From the NCBI GenBank assembly GCA_030673645.1, contig DAOVIO010000008.1, forward strand, positions 1-64,000: 64,000 nucleotides of DNA, written 5' to 3'. A program made the translations under genes and the position numbers. The notes below the pieces were generated by a model. It worked only from the letters and a program-made list of their open reading frames with translations, was not told the origin of the DNA and did no database searches. How positions within the stretch are numbered: the stretch's first letter is position 1; every line of letters begins with the position of its first letter. This DNA is from JAGLSB01 sp023135955. Lineage in GTDB: Bacteria; Bacteroidota; Bacteroidia; Bacteroidales; GCA-2748055. Shown piece after piece: positions 1-9,418 of this stretch.

Positions 1-1078
1 CTGTAGTGAAAGGAAATTCTAAATCGTAAGCTTGTCCATTATTTGAACAATTTTCGAAAGCTTTGATTATGATCGGTCGGTCTTTTTCATCATAACAAAG
101 TAATCCGCGTTTAATATGATCACGTGAACCATATTTAAATTCTTCAGGAGCCATATCATGGATAGCATAGGTTTGTTTTGTCCAATACATTTTGTCTTTT
201 TCAACATCATATTCCCATCCACCTACTTTACTAATACTTTGTGTTGTTTCAAGTAAATCTTCGCTTCTTTTCAGTTTTCTTTGGGTTTCTTTTCGATCAG
301 TAATATCATGTATTATTGAAAACAAAACCTCATTATTATTAAATGCTACTTTTCCACTATATACTTCTACATCCCTAACTTTTCCATTTGCCAGTTTATG
401 CTTAAAGCTAAAATAACCCTTTTCACCCTTTAAGGCAAGATCCATTTCTTCTTTAATTTCTTTCTGAGTAAGAGTGTTCAGATTATGTATAAAAAGTTCA
501 TCAATAAATTGCGTATGTGTGTATCCATAATATTTTTCTGCAGCTTTATTCGCATCTAGGATATTCCCGCTTTTGGGATTAATAAGAAGCATAACTGCAT
601 GACTATTAGTAAATAGTGTACGGAATCTTTCTTCGCTTTCAACCGTTTTCTCCTTTGCCAGAATTAGTTCTTTATTTGTTTTTATTAATACTATTTGACT
701 TTCCCTTAATGCAAGATGTGTTTTTATGCGTGCCAATAATTCTTCCTTCTCAAAGGGTTTGGATATATAATCAACAGCACCAAGTTTAAAACCATTTAAT
801 TTGTCGGCTATTTTGTTAGCTGCTGTAAGAAATATAATAGGTATTTCAACTAATTTTTCTATTTGCTTAATTTGTTTACATACTTCAAAACCATCCATTT
901 CGGGCATCAATATATCCAGAAGAATGATGTCGGGAATATTATCTTCAAGAGAAGCAAGAGCAAGTTCGCCACTATTAGCTGAGAAAGTATTATATCCTTC
1001 ATCTTCCAACATTCTACACATCAATAAAAGGTTATTGTGATTATCGTCAATAACTAATATGTTTTTTTTCTTATTCAT
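1..1078 (-). CDS. Receiver-PAS signalling protein, 3' part outside window
   Basis: The gene starts at the ATG at 1076-1078 and is open to the window edge, so at least 359 residues are encoded and the C-terminus is missing. Residues 1-120 form a receiver domain: acidic pair D11-D12, phosphoacceptor D55 in LLDILMPEMDG, and the conserved lysine K107 in ISKPF. A PAS domain follows from about residue 150 (SEERFRTLF) to 265 (HDITDRKE), and a second PAS begins near 285 (KVGGWEYDV). Proteins with this order usually end in a histidine kinase or output domain, which cannot be seen here. It starts only 13 bp after the end of the hybrid kinase remnant at 1092, so the two are probably co-transcribed and act in one phosphorelay. 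The receiver and PAS calls are firm; the output is unknown. Confidence 0.85.
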   Translation of the reverse strand, partial: MNKKKNILVIDDNHNNLLLMCRMLEDEGYNTFSANSGELALASLEDNIPDIILLDILMPEMDGFEVCKQIKQIEKLVEIPIIFLTAANKIADKLNGFKLGAVDYISKPFEKEELLARIKTHLALRESQIVLIKTNKELILAKEKTVESEERFRTLFTNSHAVMLLINPKSGNILDANKAAEKYYGYTHTQFIDELFIHNLNTLTQKEIKEEMDLALKGEKGYFSFKHKLANGKVRDVEVYSGKVAFNNNEVLFSIIHDITDRKETQRKLKRSEDLLETTQSISKVGGWEYDVEKDKMYWTKQTYAIHDMAPEEFKYGSRDHIKRGLLCYDEKDRPIIIKAFENCSNNGQAYDLEFPFTT

Positions 1079-1091
1079 GAGTCCTGGGAAT

Positions 1092-1583
1092 TTAATTTGA
1101 ATTTAACAAACGGTATACCTCTGTATATTTCAAATTTTTTGTGTAATTTAATAAAGTTTGTCCTATTTCATAATCGTTTTCTTGAATTTGATTTATGACA
1201 AAATCGATTTGCTCGTTATTAAGATTTTTTATTGCTATTTTGAGGTTTTTAAGTATTTCCGGGTCTATATTTTTTAGCATATCAGGAGTTAGCTTCCTTT
1301 CAGCAGCTTTGTCTACTGCTTTGTCGAATGTATATTTAATACCCAATTGCTCATTCAAATTTTTATATATTTCATGAAATTGATATGGTTTTTTCACGAA
1401 ACTATCCATACCAACTGACATAATATTTTGGATTTCATCTTTAAAAACATGAGCAGAAATCCCAATTATTTTTACATCTTTTCCACCTTCCAAATCCCGT
1501 ATTTCTTTTGTCGCTTCCATACCATTCATAACGGGCATTCGGATATCCATCCATACTAAATGAGGATTCCATTTTTTAAAAAG
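1092..1583 (-). pseudogene. C-terminal receiver half of a hybrid histidine kinase, cut off by an amber codon
   Basis: This is the continuation, in the same reading frame, of the kinase at 1584-2843. After the TAG at 1584-1586 the frame reads LFKKWNPHLVWMDIRMPVMNG, which contains the phosphoacceptor aspartate of the receiver whose first half (FRILIVEDQKEN) lies before the stop. The receiver lysine is in VKKPYQ. A helical tail of about 80 residues (LTPDMLKNIDPEILKNL) resembles the C-terminal helical segment found on other hybrid kinases. The internal ATG at 1548-1550 could only give a receiver lacking its first two beta strands, so independent function is unlikely. A single GAG-to-TAG or similar change would explain the break. 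It could also be a sequencing error or readthrough; the rest of the frame looks undecayed. Confidence 0.75.
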
Positions 1584-2843
1584 CTATACACCTTTTAAAC
1601 CGTTTTCGGCAATTTGCACTTTAAGTCCTACATTTTCGTGAATACGTTGCAAAAGTAACCAGTTTTCCTTCTGGTCTTCTACAATAAGAATACGAAAATG
1701 AGATTGCCCTGGTGCAATTGATTTTACATTATTGAATTCATCATATTGAAGTAAAATATCGCTGCTACCATCAGTAATTAAAGGTATTTTCACTAGAAAT
1801 TTAGATCCTATTCCAATTTTACTCTCAACAGAAATTGTGCCTCCAAGTAATTCTGCATATTGTTTTGAGATTGTTAATCCCAGACCTGTTCCTGTTTGAC
1901 CAGAAACATTGCTACCTTGAATGAAGGGCTTAAATATCTCAACTATATCTTTATTTTCTATACCACAACCAGAATCTTCAACTTCGAAAAATAGAAATTC
2001 TTGTTCGTTACAAAATTCTTTTTTTAGATAAAGAGTAATTACACCCTTGTCAGTAAACTTTATAGCATTACCAATAAGGTTAATTAGAATTTGCTCTAAT
2101 TTTTGCTTATCTGTTTTTACATAGGATGGTAAGTTTTCCTGATAATCTATTTTTAGTTGCAAATTTTTAACATCTGCTTGTTGATGCATTATCTGTGTTA
2201 TATTATAAATGATATTTTCGAGCCCAAATGATATTTCATTTTTAATTGTTTCTCCAGATTCTATTTTTGCGATATCCAATACATTGTTAATTAAGCTTAA
2301 TAGATGTTCGCCACTACGATCAATAATTTTTAAATTTTCAAGTTCTTTTTCGGAAATATTTGTATTATTCTTCATAAGACGTGTAAAGCCAAGAATAGCA
2401 TTTAATGGAGTTCTTAGCTCATGACTCATATTTGCCAAAAAATTACTTTTAGCCTTATTGGCTAATTCAGCTTTATCCTTTTGGATATTTGCCTTAATTT
2501 TTTGCTGACGCGAATACTCAGCTATTGCTGAAATTATGCTACAGTTAAGAAAAAATACAATCGCACTTATTGTTTCGATATTTCCTTCTATAAAAGGCAT
2601 GTCAATAAATAAATGCCATTGAAAAATAACAATAAGAATAGTAAAAACTGATGTTAACATTCCGGAAAATAATCCTCCTAAAATTGCAGCAATCATTACC
2701 GCAGGATAAAAAGTAATCCAAACCACCTTGTCTTCAAGTGTACTTAGAAAGAACATACGGATTAAGGATGCAATAAGAACGGCAATAATTGCAATTACTA
2801 TACTTTGAATAATTTGTTTTTGCTTGATGTAGAATTGTAGCAT
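1584..2843 (-). CDS. Membrane hybrid histidine kinase, truncated in its receiver domain
   Basis: A 419-residue sensor kinase. Residues 10-105 hold about four hydrophobic segments resembling the KdpD-type DUF4118 membrane domain (LEDKVVWITFYPAVMIAA). HisKA follows with the phosphoacceptor H141 in MSHELRTPLNAILGF. The HATPase domain has an N box (ILINLIGNAIKFTDKG), a D-box (VEDSGCGI) and a glycine-rich lid (GQTGTGLGLTISKQ), so the kinase core looks active. A receiver starts near residue 383 (ILIVEDQKEN) but the frame ends in TAG after NGLKGV; the same frame continues downstream. The protein can probably autophosphorylate but cannot use its own receiver unless the codon is read through. Its neighbours are a receiver-PAS gene downstream and a response-regulator stub upstream. 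Confidence 0.85.
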   Translation of the reverse strand: MLQFYIKQKQIIQSIVIAIIAVLIASLIRMFFLSTLEDKVVWITFYPAVMIAAILGGLFSGMLTSVFTILIVIFQWHLFIDMPFIEGNIETISAIVFFLNCSIISAIAEYSRQQKIKANIQKDKAELANKAKSNFLANMSHELRTPLNAILGFTRLMKNNTNISEKELENLKIIDRSGEHLLSLINNVLDIAKIESGETIKNEISFGLENIIYNITQIMHQQADVKNLQLKIDYQENLPSYVKTDKQKLEQILINLIGNAIKFTDKGVITLYLKKEFCNEQEFLFFEVEDSGCGIENKDIVEIFKPFIQGSNVSGQTGTGLGLTISKQYAELLGGTISVESKIGIGSKFLVKIPLITDGSSDILLQYDEFNNVKSIAPGQSHFRILIVEDQKENWLLLQRIHENVGLKVQIAENGLKGV

Positions 2844-2955
2844 TTTTTTAATCTAAGCGATTAGTATGACTAAATATTTTGGATACTTATTATTAATCTG
2901 ATGGAAAAAGGAAAAATAGCTTCGCCATTCTTAAATTGTTTGAAGAATTTACATT

Positions 2956-3048
2956 TCAAGGGATTACTTTCATTAAAAGAGCTTCGGCCGATTCTTTTGA
3001 ATAAGGATTATCGTCAATAATTAATATGACTGGAGTATTTTTTGACAC
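2956..3048 (-). pseudogene. Remnant of a response-regulator N-terminus
   Basis: The minus strand between the kinase and the protease reads, from a GTG at 3046-3048, SKNTPVILIIDDNPYSKESA and ends at TGA after 31 codons. This matches the first strand and acidic pocket (IIDDN) of a receiver domain and nothing else of it. The remaining sequence of this 324-base gap is AT-rich and shows no further coding signal. The simplest reading is a response-regulator gene deleted down to its first 30 codons, lying just upstream of the hybrid kinase. The fragment is too short for certainty. Confidence 0.4.
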
Positions 3049-3167
3049 AATTAGTCTGATTTTATCGTAAATTACAGAATTATTTACAAAAATCAAAAGT
3101 CAAAATAGATTTTCAAGATAAGAGAGTTGGCAATTATTATGACGTTAACTTGTTATATATTTACCTA

Positions 3168-5825
3168 TTACTGAATAATTAGTTTTTTATGATAGATTTT
3201 CTCATCATTACCAACAGACAAATAGTAAATACCATTGTCAAAATTCTCAATGTTAAGTTTTATGGCTTCTCCGGGTTGATGTACATGATTCTCATAATAG
3301 ACCATTTTGCCTAAAGCATCAAAAATGTGAAGGTTTAGTATTTCCTCAGAATTTCCAGGAAGAGTAATTTCAAATATACCAGTACTCGGATTCGGAAAAA
3401 TATTTAAAGGATTTTCTGTATTGAATATTTCGTTTCTTTCTTCAATCCCTAGTGGATAATCCCAAAATATAAAAGAAAAATATCCCTCAACGCCTCCGGC
3501 ACTTCCATCAACCTGCAGGAAATATCGCTCACCTGGAATTACAGCGACATTTTCGAGAGCAGCTGCATATGGTTCTACATCATAATAATCATCGAAAGCA
3601 GCAACCATTTCATAACCTGTAGGGCTGAAAATACTATCACATGCATCAGCTTTGTATAAGGCTAGCTGTGTATCCATACCCGGAGCATCAATACTTATTA
3701 TACCACGTTCAGGGCCAACAAAAGTAAACCAAACTGAATTTTGCAAACCACCTTCAACGCACCAGTGCATTGGTTCATCACATTCACCTTCTGGAGGGTA
3801 GGGCTCATGGTCTTCTACAGTCGCGTTAATGTTGGTATATGGGCCTAAATGACCACCCCAGAGTATTTCTATTGCTTCGCAGACATCATCATTAGGGGGA
3901 TTATTTACAACATTAATTTTAACAGTAGTGCTACCACTGCAGTTACCTAAAGTTCCTGAAACAGTATAAACAATACTTTCGGTTGGTGAGGCAATAACCG
4001 GATTATCTGTTGTTGAACTTAGCCCTTCTGCTGGACTCCAGCTATAATTTTCAGCTCCAATGGCCGTTAAAGCAACTGACTTTCCATTAACCAATAAAAT
4101 TTCAGAATAAGGTAAAAATACATCAAGAGCTTCAACGACCTCAATGTAGCTTTTCTTTTCGAGTTTTTTTGTGCCATCGGGTCCGCTTATTTCCAGAAAT
4201 ATATCTTTTAATCCGGGACTGCTATATATTATCTTATGCGGACCCTTAGTATCAGCAGTGGCAGGACTAGCCCCTTTGCCAAAATCCCAAAGGTAATTTG
4301 TAACATCTCCATTAGAATTTTCAGTAAATTCTACTTCAGAACCTACACAAGTCAATACATTATTTGCATTAAAGAAAGGATTAAGAGTGGTATTACGGTT
4401 TGCATAAGCTCTAATGCATAAGTCAGCATCACGATATTCAATATCAGACCCCATAGCATCCCAATCAATTGCATCCTTACTTATCCATGAAAAGCCTTCT
4501 TGATTTATTTCCGGGGCTGCATATGGTTCACCCTGATAAGAAATAGTAGTTTCTGCCGGGATTGGATAATTATAACCAGGAGTGTTATATTTAACTTTAA
4601 TATAATAATCGCCTTCCACTAGAGCCGCTATATCGAAAGTATAATAACCAGGAAACTTTACGATATTATTATAACTGGATGATATAAGATTCTCAAGTAA
4701 TGAATCGCCCGTGAAATCATCATAAATTTCAATATCAATAAAAGTTCCACTTGAATTTATATAAGTTCCTATTTTGTTAATAAAATGCTCTGCAGGAGCT
4801 TCATATTTTACAAGCCCGTAACCAATTTCATGCCTGAAACCGTATGAAGATGTTGCGCCTAGAAAATCTTCCATGTACAAAGTATCTACTTCATCCAGAT
4901 TAATCCTTTCTGGAAATATAGCAGAAGATGACAAAAATCGCGTATCTTCATAGGCTACATAAAAGTATCCCCCAAGTCCCCATTCGGTTCCCCAACTGTT
5001 TTTTACTATCCAACCTCCGATTGTTTCAGATGGACTTTCAGCTCCTCCTCTTATAACTTTTTCGTCATCCCACCCTATAATCAGAACAGCATGGTCTGGA
5101 GAATTAGTGCCACCATAAAAGAAAGTATAGTCCATAGAATTCATATAGGAATTCATATAATTACCACCAGTGTACATGGAAGCCGTTGCAGCTCCATTTT
5201 CATAAATTGCTTTTTTAACGATATTAACATCTTTTGGTAGCCATGTAACAGTTGGTACATAAGCAGGAATGGTTACACTTTCAGTCGGACAAGTTGCATA
5301 TATATTCTTAGAATAGGGGTCGCTTGATTCCAAAACCGGTCCATCAAGCCTTGTGAGATATGCAGCAGCGATCAAATTATTTCCTCCTTCGTTAATACCA
5401 AATTCAAAACCATGGCATGTCCCCATATTTTCTTCAGAAAGATCAAAGCTACCGTGTCGATTAATTAACCAACTTGATTCAATAGCTCCTATACTGGCAA
5501 AAGTCCAGCATGAACCTAACGGATTCTGATCTTTTACAGAAGTAACACACCCCAGGTTTCTAAGATCGTATCTTAATGGAAGATCGGCAGTGCTTTTTTT
5601 TGAGTTAGGGACGGGTGACAGATATTCCTGATTGAAATTTAAATACAATGGACTCGGAATATATCCAAGGGAATTTTCATTCGTTGATTTTTTATCTGTA
5701 ATATTGTCATATTGCTTGGAGAATTTTACAAATTCCGGATTTAATGGTGCTCTTTCGGGTTTGTTTTGGGCATTAAGAATTGTAATTATTGATATACCCA
5801 CTATTGTTAGGAAAATATTTCTCAT
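3168..5825 (-). CDS. Secreted papain-family (C1) cysteine protease with PKD and T9SS sorting domain
   Basis: An 885-residue exported protease. An N-terminal signal peptide (about residues 1-19, ending LNAQ) is followed by a C1A peptidase domain with the catalytic C106 in LGSCWTFA, H245 in DHAVLIIGWDDE and N276 in VKNSWGTEWGLGGYF. Residues of about 320-470 look like the lectin-like domain often fused to bacterial C1 peptidases. Then come a PKD domain (about 490-570, VTNYLWDFGKG), an Ig-like segment, and a PPC-like domain (about 650-800). The last 75 residues, with LNIFPNPSTGIFEI, are a type A T9SS sorting signal, so the enzyme should be carried across the outer membrane and released or surface-anchored. 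It is monocistronic, divergent from secA. A role in feeding on extracellular protein is inferred. Confidence 0.9.
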   Translation of the reverse strand: MRNIFLTIVGISIITILNAQNKPERAPLNPEFVKFSKQYDNITDKKSTNENSLGYIPSPLYLNFNQEYLSPVPNSKKSTADLPLRYDLRNLGCVTSVKDQNPLGSCWTFASIGAIESSWLINRHGSFDLSEENMGTCHGFEFGINEGGNNLIAAAYLTRLDGPVLESSDPYSKNIYATCPTESVTIPAYVPTVTWLPKDVNIVKKAIYENGAATASMYTGGNYMNSYMNSMDYTFFYGGTNSPDHAVLIIGWDDEKVIRGGAESPSETIGGWIVKNSWGTEWGLGGYFYVAYEDTRFLSSSAIFPERINLDEVDTLYMEDFLGATSSYGFRHEIGYGLVKYEAPAEHFINKIGTYINSSGTFIDIEIYDDFTGDSLLENLISSSYNNIVKFPGYYTFDIAALVEGDYYIKVKYNTPGYNYPIPAETTISYQGEPYAAPEINQEGFSWISKDAIDWDAMGSDIEYRDADLCIRAYANRNTTLNPFFNANNVLTCVGSEVEFTENSNGDVTNYLWDFGKGASPATADTKGPHKIIYSSPGLKDIFLEISGPDGTKKLEKKSYIEVVEALDVFLPYSEILLVNGKSVALTAIGAENYSWSPAEGLSSTTDNPVIASPTESIVYTVSGTLGNCSGSTTVKINVVNNPPNDDVCEAIEILWGGHLGPYTNINATVEDHEPYPPEGECDEPMHWCVEGGLQNSVWFTFVGPERGIISIDAPGMDTQLALYKADACDSIFSPTGYEMVAAFDDYYDVEPYAAALENVAVIPGERYFLQVDGSAGGVEGYFSFIFWDYPLGIEERNEIFNTENPLNIFPNPSTGIFEITLPGNSEEILNLHIFDALGKMVYYENHVHQPGEAIKLNIENFDNGIYYLSVGNDEKIYHKKLIIQ

Positions 5826-5979
5826 ACTTAATAATTTTGTCTATCTCAATATTTTATTATGTAGTTTTAATAAGCAAATTTAATCAAAAAATGGTTCATG
5901 TGATTCAATGTTTGTGAATACCTAACAAATATTTAGAATTTAGTTTGACTTAAGATTAGTTAAATTTTTATAAAAAAGC

Positions 5980-5987
5980 TAATTTTG
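5980..5987 (+). promoter_or_regulatory. Putative -7 box of the secA promoter
   Basis: TAATTTTG matches the Bacteroidetes TAnnTTTG consensus and lies 29 bases before the secA ATG. No clear -33 box was seen, so this is a modest call. Confidence 0.5.
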
Positions 5988-6015
5988 CACCCCAACAAAA
6001 CAAACTCTTAAAGAA

Positions 6016-9000
6016 ATGGGTATAGTAGATACTTTATTAGGAAAATTTCTAGGTAATAAGACTGAAAGAGACCTTAAAGAAATTCAGCCAATTGTAGATC
6101 AGATATTAGATGTATATCCGGATATTGAAAAATTAAGCGATAATGAACTTCGCGAAAAAACTTTTGAAATCAAAAAAAGAATTAAGGAGTTTGTCAGTAA
6201 TGAAGAAAATGAGCGATTAAATTTGTCAAAAAAGTCTGAGGATAATCAGCTGGATGTTACTGAAAAAGAAAAAATTTATGAAAAATCAGATAAACTTGAA
6301 AAGGAAGTTGATGACAAGTACGAAGAAGTTTTGAATCAGGTACTTCCTGAAGTTTTTTCAATAGTAAAAGAAACAGCACGTCGTTTTACTGAAAATAAAA
6401 GTCTTGAGGTTACTGCACTTGACTTTGATAAAGATCTTTCTGTTGAAGGGGATCATATTGAGATTAAAGGTGATAAAGCTATTTGGCATAACAAATGGAT
6501 AGCGGGCGGGAATGAGATTTTATGGGAAATGATTCATTACGATGTCCAGCTATTTGGTGGTGTAGCTCTTCATAAAGGGAAAATTGCTGAAATGGCTACT
6601 GGTGAAGGTAAAACTCTCGCCGCAACCTTACCTGTATTCCTAAATGCTCTCTCCGGTAAAGGTGTTCATATAGTTACGGTAAACGACTATTTGGCTAAAA
6701 GAGATGCTGAGTGGATGGGACCTATTTATCAATTCCATGGCTTAACTATAGATTGTATTGATAAACATCAGCCTAATTCTGAATCCAGACGGAAAGCCTA
6801 TAATTGTGATATTACATATGGAACAAATAATGAATTTGGTTTTGATTATCTGCGCGACAATATGGCTTTAAGTCCGCAAGACCTGGTTCAAAGAAGACAT
6901 AATTATTCGATTGTTGATGAGGTAGACTCTGTTTTAGTAGACGATGCCAGAACTCCGTTGATTATATCCGGGCCTATTCCCAAAGGTGATAAACAAGAGT
7001 TTCTTGAACTGAAACCCAGGGTAGAAAAGATTGTTGCGGCTCAAAGAAAACTCGTTAATGAAATTCTTGTTGAGGCAAAAAAACTTCTCAACAATGATGA
7101 TACCGAAAAGGCTGGAGTAATGATGCTTAGAGCTCATAAGGGCTTCCCTAAGAATAAAGCTCTTATTAAATTTCTTTCTGAAGATGGGAATAAGACTCTT
7201 TTGCAAAAAACTGAAAATGTATATATGCAGGAGAATTCAAAAAGAATGCCTGAAATTACAAGTGAGTTGTACTTTATTATAGAGGAAAAACAAAATTCTA
7301 TTGAATTGACTGATATCGGTATAGATCTTATTAGTTCCAGTGAAGAACCTGATTTTTTCGTATTACCAGATATTGGATCTGAAGTTGCAGATATCGAGAA
7401 ATCTGAAAAAAACGAAAGTGAAAAGCTGAGAATCAAAGACAAGATGTTGCAGGATTATGCTGTAAAATCTGAAAGAGTTCATACAGTGAATCAACTTCTG
7501 AAAGCTTATGCTTTGTTTGAGAAGGATGTGGAGTATGTTGTAATTGACAGTAAAGTAAAAATTGTTGATGAGCAAACAGGACGTATTATGGAGGGCCGTC
7601 GTTATTCAGATGGTTTACATCAGGCTATTGAAGCCAAGGAAAATGCAAAAGTAGAAGCTGCCACCCAGACTTTTGCTACAATTACCTTACAGAACTATTT
7701 TAGGATGTATCAAAAACTGGCTGGTATGACCGGTACTGCTGAAACAGAGGCTGGGGAATTATGGGATATCTATAAACTTGATGTGGTAGTCATTCCTACA
7801 AATCGGCCTATTGTCAGGGACGATAGGGAAGACCTTGTATATAAAACAAAAAGAGAAAAATACAATTCTGTTGGTGATGAAGTAGCCAATCTTGTAAAAC
7901 AAGGGCGTCCTGTTCTCGTGGGTACTACTTCTGTTGAAATCTCCGAATTATTAAGTCGAATGCTTAAAATGAAAGGCATTTCACATAATGTTTTAAATGC
8001 TAAATTGCATCAAAGGGAAGCAGATATTGTTGCTGAAGCGGGTAGAGCAGGAAACGTTACAATTGCTACAAACATGGCTGGTAGGGGAACCGATATAAAA
8101 CTTTCGCCAGAGGTAGTTGAAGCAGGAGGGTTGGCTATTATTGGTACAGAACGTCATGAATCGAGAAGAGTCGATCGTCAGTTAAGGGGTAGAGCCGGTC
8201 GTCAGGGTGATCCTGGATCATCACAGTTTTATGTTTCACTGGAAGACGATTTGATGCGCTTATTTAGTTCTGAAAGAATTGCAGGATTAATGGATAAACT
8301 AGGCCTGAAAGAAGGTGAAGTGATTCAACATTCAATGATTTCTAAATCTATTGAGAGAGCCCAGAAGAAGGTTGAAGAAAACAACTTTGGAATTAGAAAA
8401 CGATTGCTGGAATACGATGATGTAATGAATTCCCAGAGAGAAGTTATTTATAAACGTAGAAAGCATGCATTATATGGGGAAAGGTTGTCAGTTGATATTG
8501 CAAATATGATGTATGATGTTGTTGAGAGTATAGTGAATCAATATCATGAAGAGGCAAATTATGAAGATTTCAATTTCGAGTTAATCCGTACACTTTCAAT
8601 TGAAAGTCCGGTTGATGAAAAAGAATTCAGAAAAATGAATGCTTCAGACCTTATTGAACGACTACATGAACTTATTCTTAATACATTCAAGCGTAAAGAA
8701 GAGGCAATTGCAAAACAAGCACAACCGGTAATTAAAGATGTTTACGAAAAACAATCTGCAATTTATGAAAATATCGTTGTTCCTGTTTCTGATGGATCAA
8801 GAATTTTTAGAGTAATTTCCAATTTGAAAAAAGCCTATGAGTCTGAGGCTATTGAAGTGATGAGAAGTTATGAGAAAACTGTTTCGCTCGCCACCATCGA
8901 TGATAATTGGAAAGAACACTTACGAGAACTTGATGACCTTAAACAAAGTGTGCAGAACGCAAGTTATGAGCAAAAAGATCCATTGTTGATTTATAAGTTC

Positions 9001-9309
9001 GAATCATTCGGCTTATTCCAACAAGTAATCGATAAAGTGAATAAAGATGTGGTTTCTACTCTGATGAAAGGACATATTCCTATTTCTGATTCCAGCGGAG
9101 TGCAGAAAGCACAGGCTCCAAAGAGGTTGGATTTAAGTAAATTTGAAGCTAATAAGAATGAGACTCCAAAATATAATGATCCTTCAGGTGGCCCGGATTC
9201 AAAAAAATCACAACCTGTGAGAGTAGATAAAAAAACTGGGAGAAATGATCCATGTCCTTGCGGTAGTGGTAAGAAATACAAGAACTGTCATGGAAGATCA
9301 GGGGCTTAG
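6016..9309 (+). CDS. secA: Preprotein translocase ATPase SecA
   Basis: The motor of the general secretory pathway; it uses ATP to push unfolded proteins through SecYEG at the inner membrane. The 1,097 residues are typical of Bacteroidetes SecA, which is longer than the roughly 900-residue E. coli protein. Visible features: Walker A ATGEGKT at residues 194-200, the DEAD-like DEVDSVLVDDARTP, the GTGTDIKL-type helicase motif (AGRGTDIKL), QLRGRAGRQGD, and the C-terminal zinc site DPCPCGSGKKYKNCH that contacts SecB or ribosomes. Extra sequence lies in the charged N-terminal region (about 60-105) and in the region between the DEVD motif and the second half of NBD1 (about 330-480). It stands alone with its own promoter and converges on 9419-10222. 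Identification is secure. Confidence 0.98.
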   Translation: MGIVDTLLGKFLGNKTERDLKEIQPIVDQILDVYPDIEKLSDNELREKTFEIKKRIKEFVSNEENERLNLSKKSEDNQLDVTEKEKIYEKSDKLEKEVDDKYEEVLNQVLPEVFSIVKETARRFTENKSLEVTALDFDKDLSVEGDHIEIKGDKAIWHNKWIAGGNEILWEMIHYDVQLFGGVALHKGKIAEMATGEGKTLAATLPVFLNALSGKGVHIVTVNDYLAKRDAEWMGPIYQFHGLTIDCIDKHQPNSESRRKAYNCDITYGTNNEFGFDYLRDNMALSPQDLVQRRHNYSIVDEVDSVLVDDARTPLIISGPIPKGDKQEFLELKPRVEKIVAAQRKLVNEILVEAKKLLNNDDTEKAGVMMLRAHKGFPKNKALIKFLSEDGNKTLLQKTENVYMQENSKRMPEITSELYFIIEEKQNSIELTDIGIDLISSSEEPDFFVLPDIGSEVADIEKSEKNESEKLRIKDKMLQDYAVKSERVHTVNQLLKAYALFEKDVEYVVIDSKVKIVDEQTGRIMEGRRYSDGLHQAIEAKENAKVEAATQTFATITLQNYFRMYQKLAGMTGTAETEAGELWDIYKLDVVVIPTNRPIVRDDREDLVYKTKREKYNSVGDEVANLVKQGRPVLVGTTSVEISELLSRMLKMKGISHNVLNAKLHQREADIVAEAGRAGNVTIATNMAGRGTDIKLSPEVVEAGGLAIIGTERHESRRVDRQLRGRAGRQGDPGSSQFYVSLEDDLMRLFSSERIAGLMDKLGLKEGEVIQHSMISKSIERAQKKVEENNFGIRKRLLEYDDVMNSQREVIYKRRKHALYGERLSVDIANMMYDVVESIVNQYHEEANYEDFNFELIRTLSIESPVDEKEFRKMNASDLIERLHELILNTFKRKEEAIAKQAQPVIKDVYEKQSAIYENIVVPVSDGSRIFRVISNLKKAYESEAIEVMRSYEKTVSLATIDDNWKEHLRELDDLKQSVQNASYEQKDPLLIYKFESFGLFQQVIDKVNKDVVSTLMKGHIPISDSSGVQKAQAPKRLDLSKFEANKNETPKYNDPSGGPDSKKSQPVRVDKKTGRNDPCPCGSGKKYKNCHGRSGA

Positions 9310-9418
9310 GATTGTTTACTAACCGGATAATTAACACGCTAATAATTGAATATCAAAGAGTTGAAGTATTAGGTTGTATTTCAAACGAAATGGAATGGTA
9401 GAGTTATCCTAAAAGGTT

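Noticed and set aside
192..416. Plus-strand ORFs at 192-416, 801-1040, 1195-1377 and 2209-2424
   Set aside because: They lie antisense to the receiver-PAS and hybrid kinase genes, whose domains are clear on the minus strand.
7134..7979. Several minus-strand ORFs of 60-100 codons inside secA
   Set aside because: Antisense shadows of an unmistakable SecA reading frame, with no protein-like features of their own.
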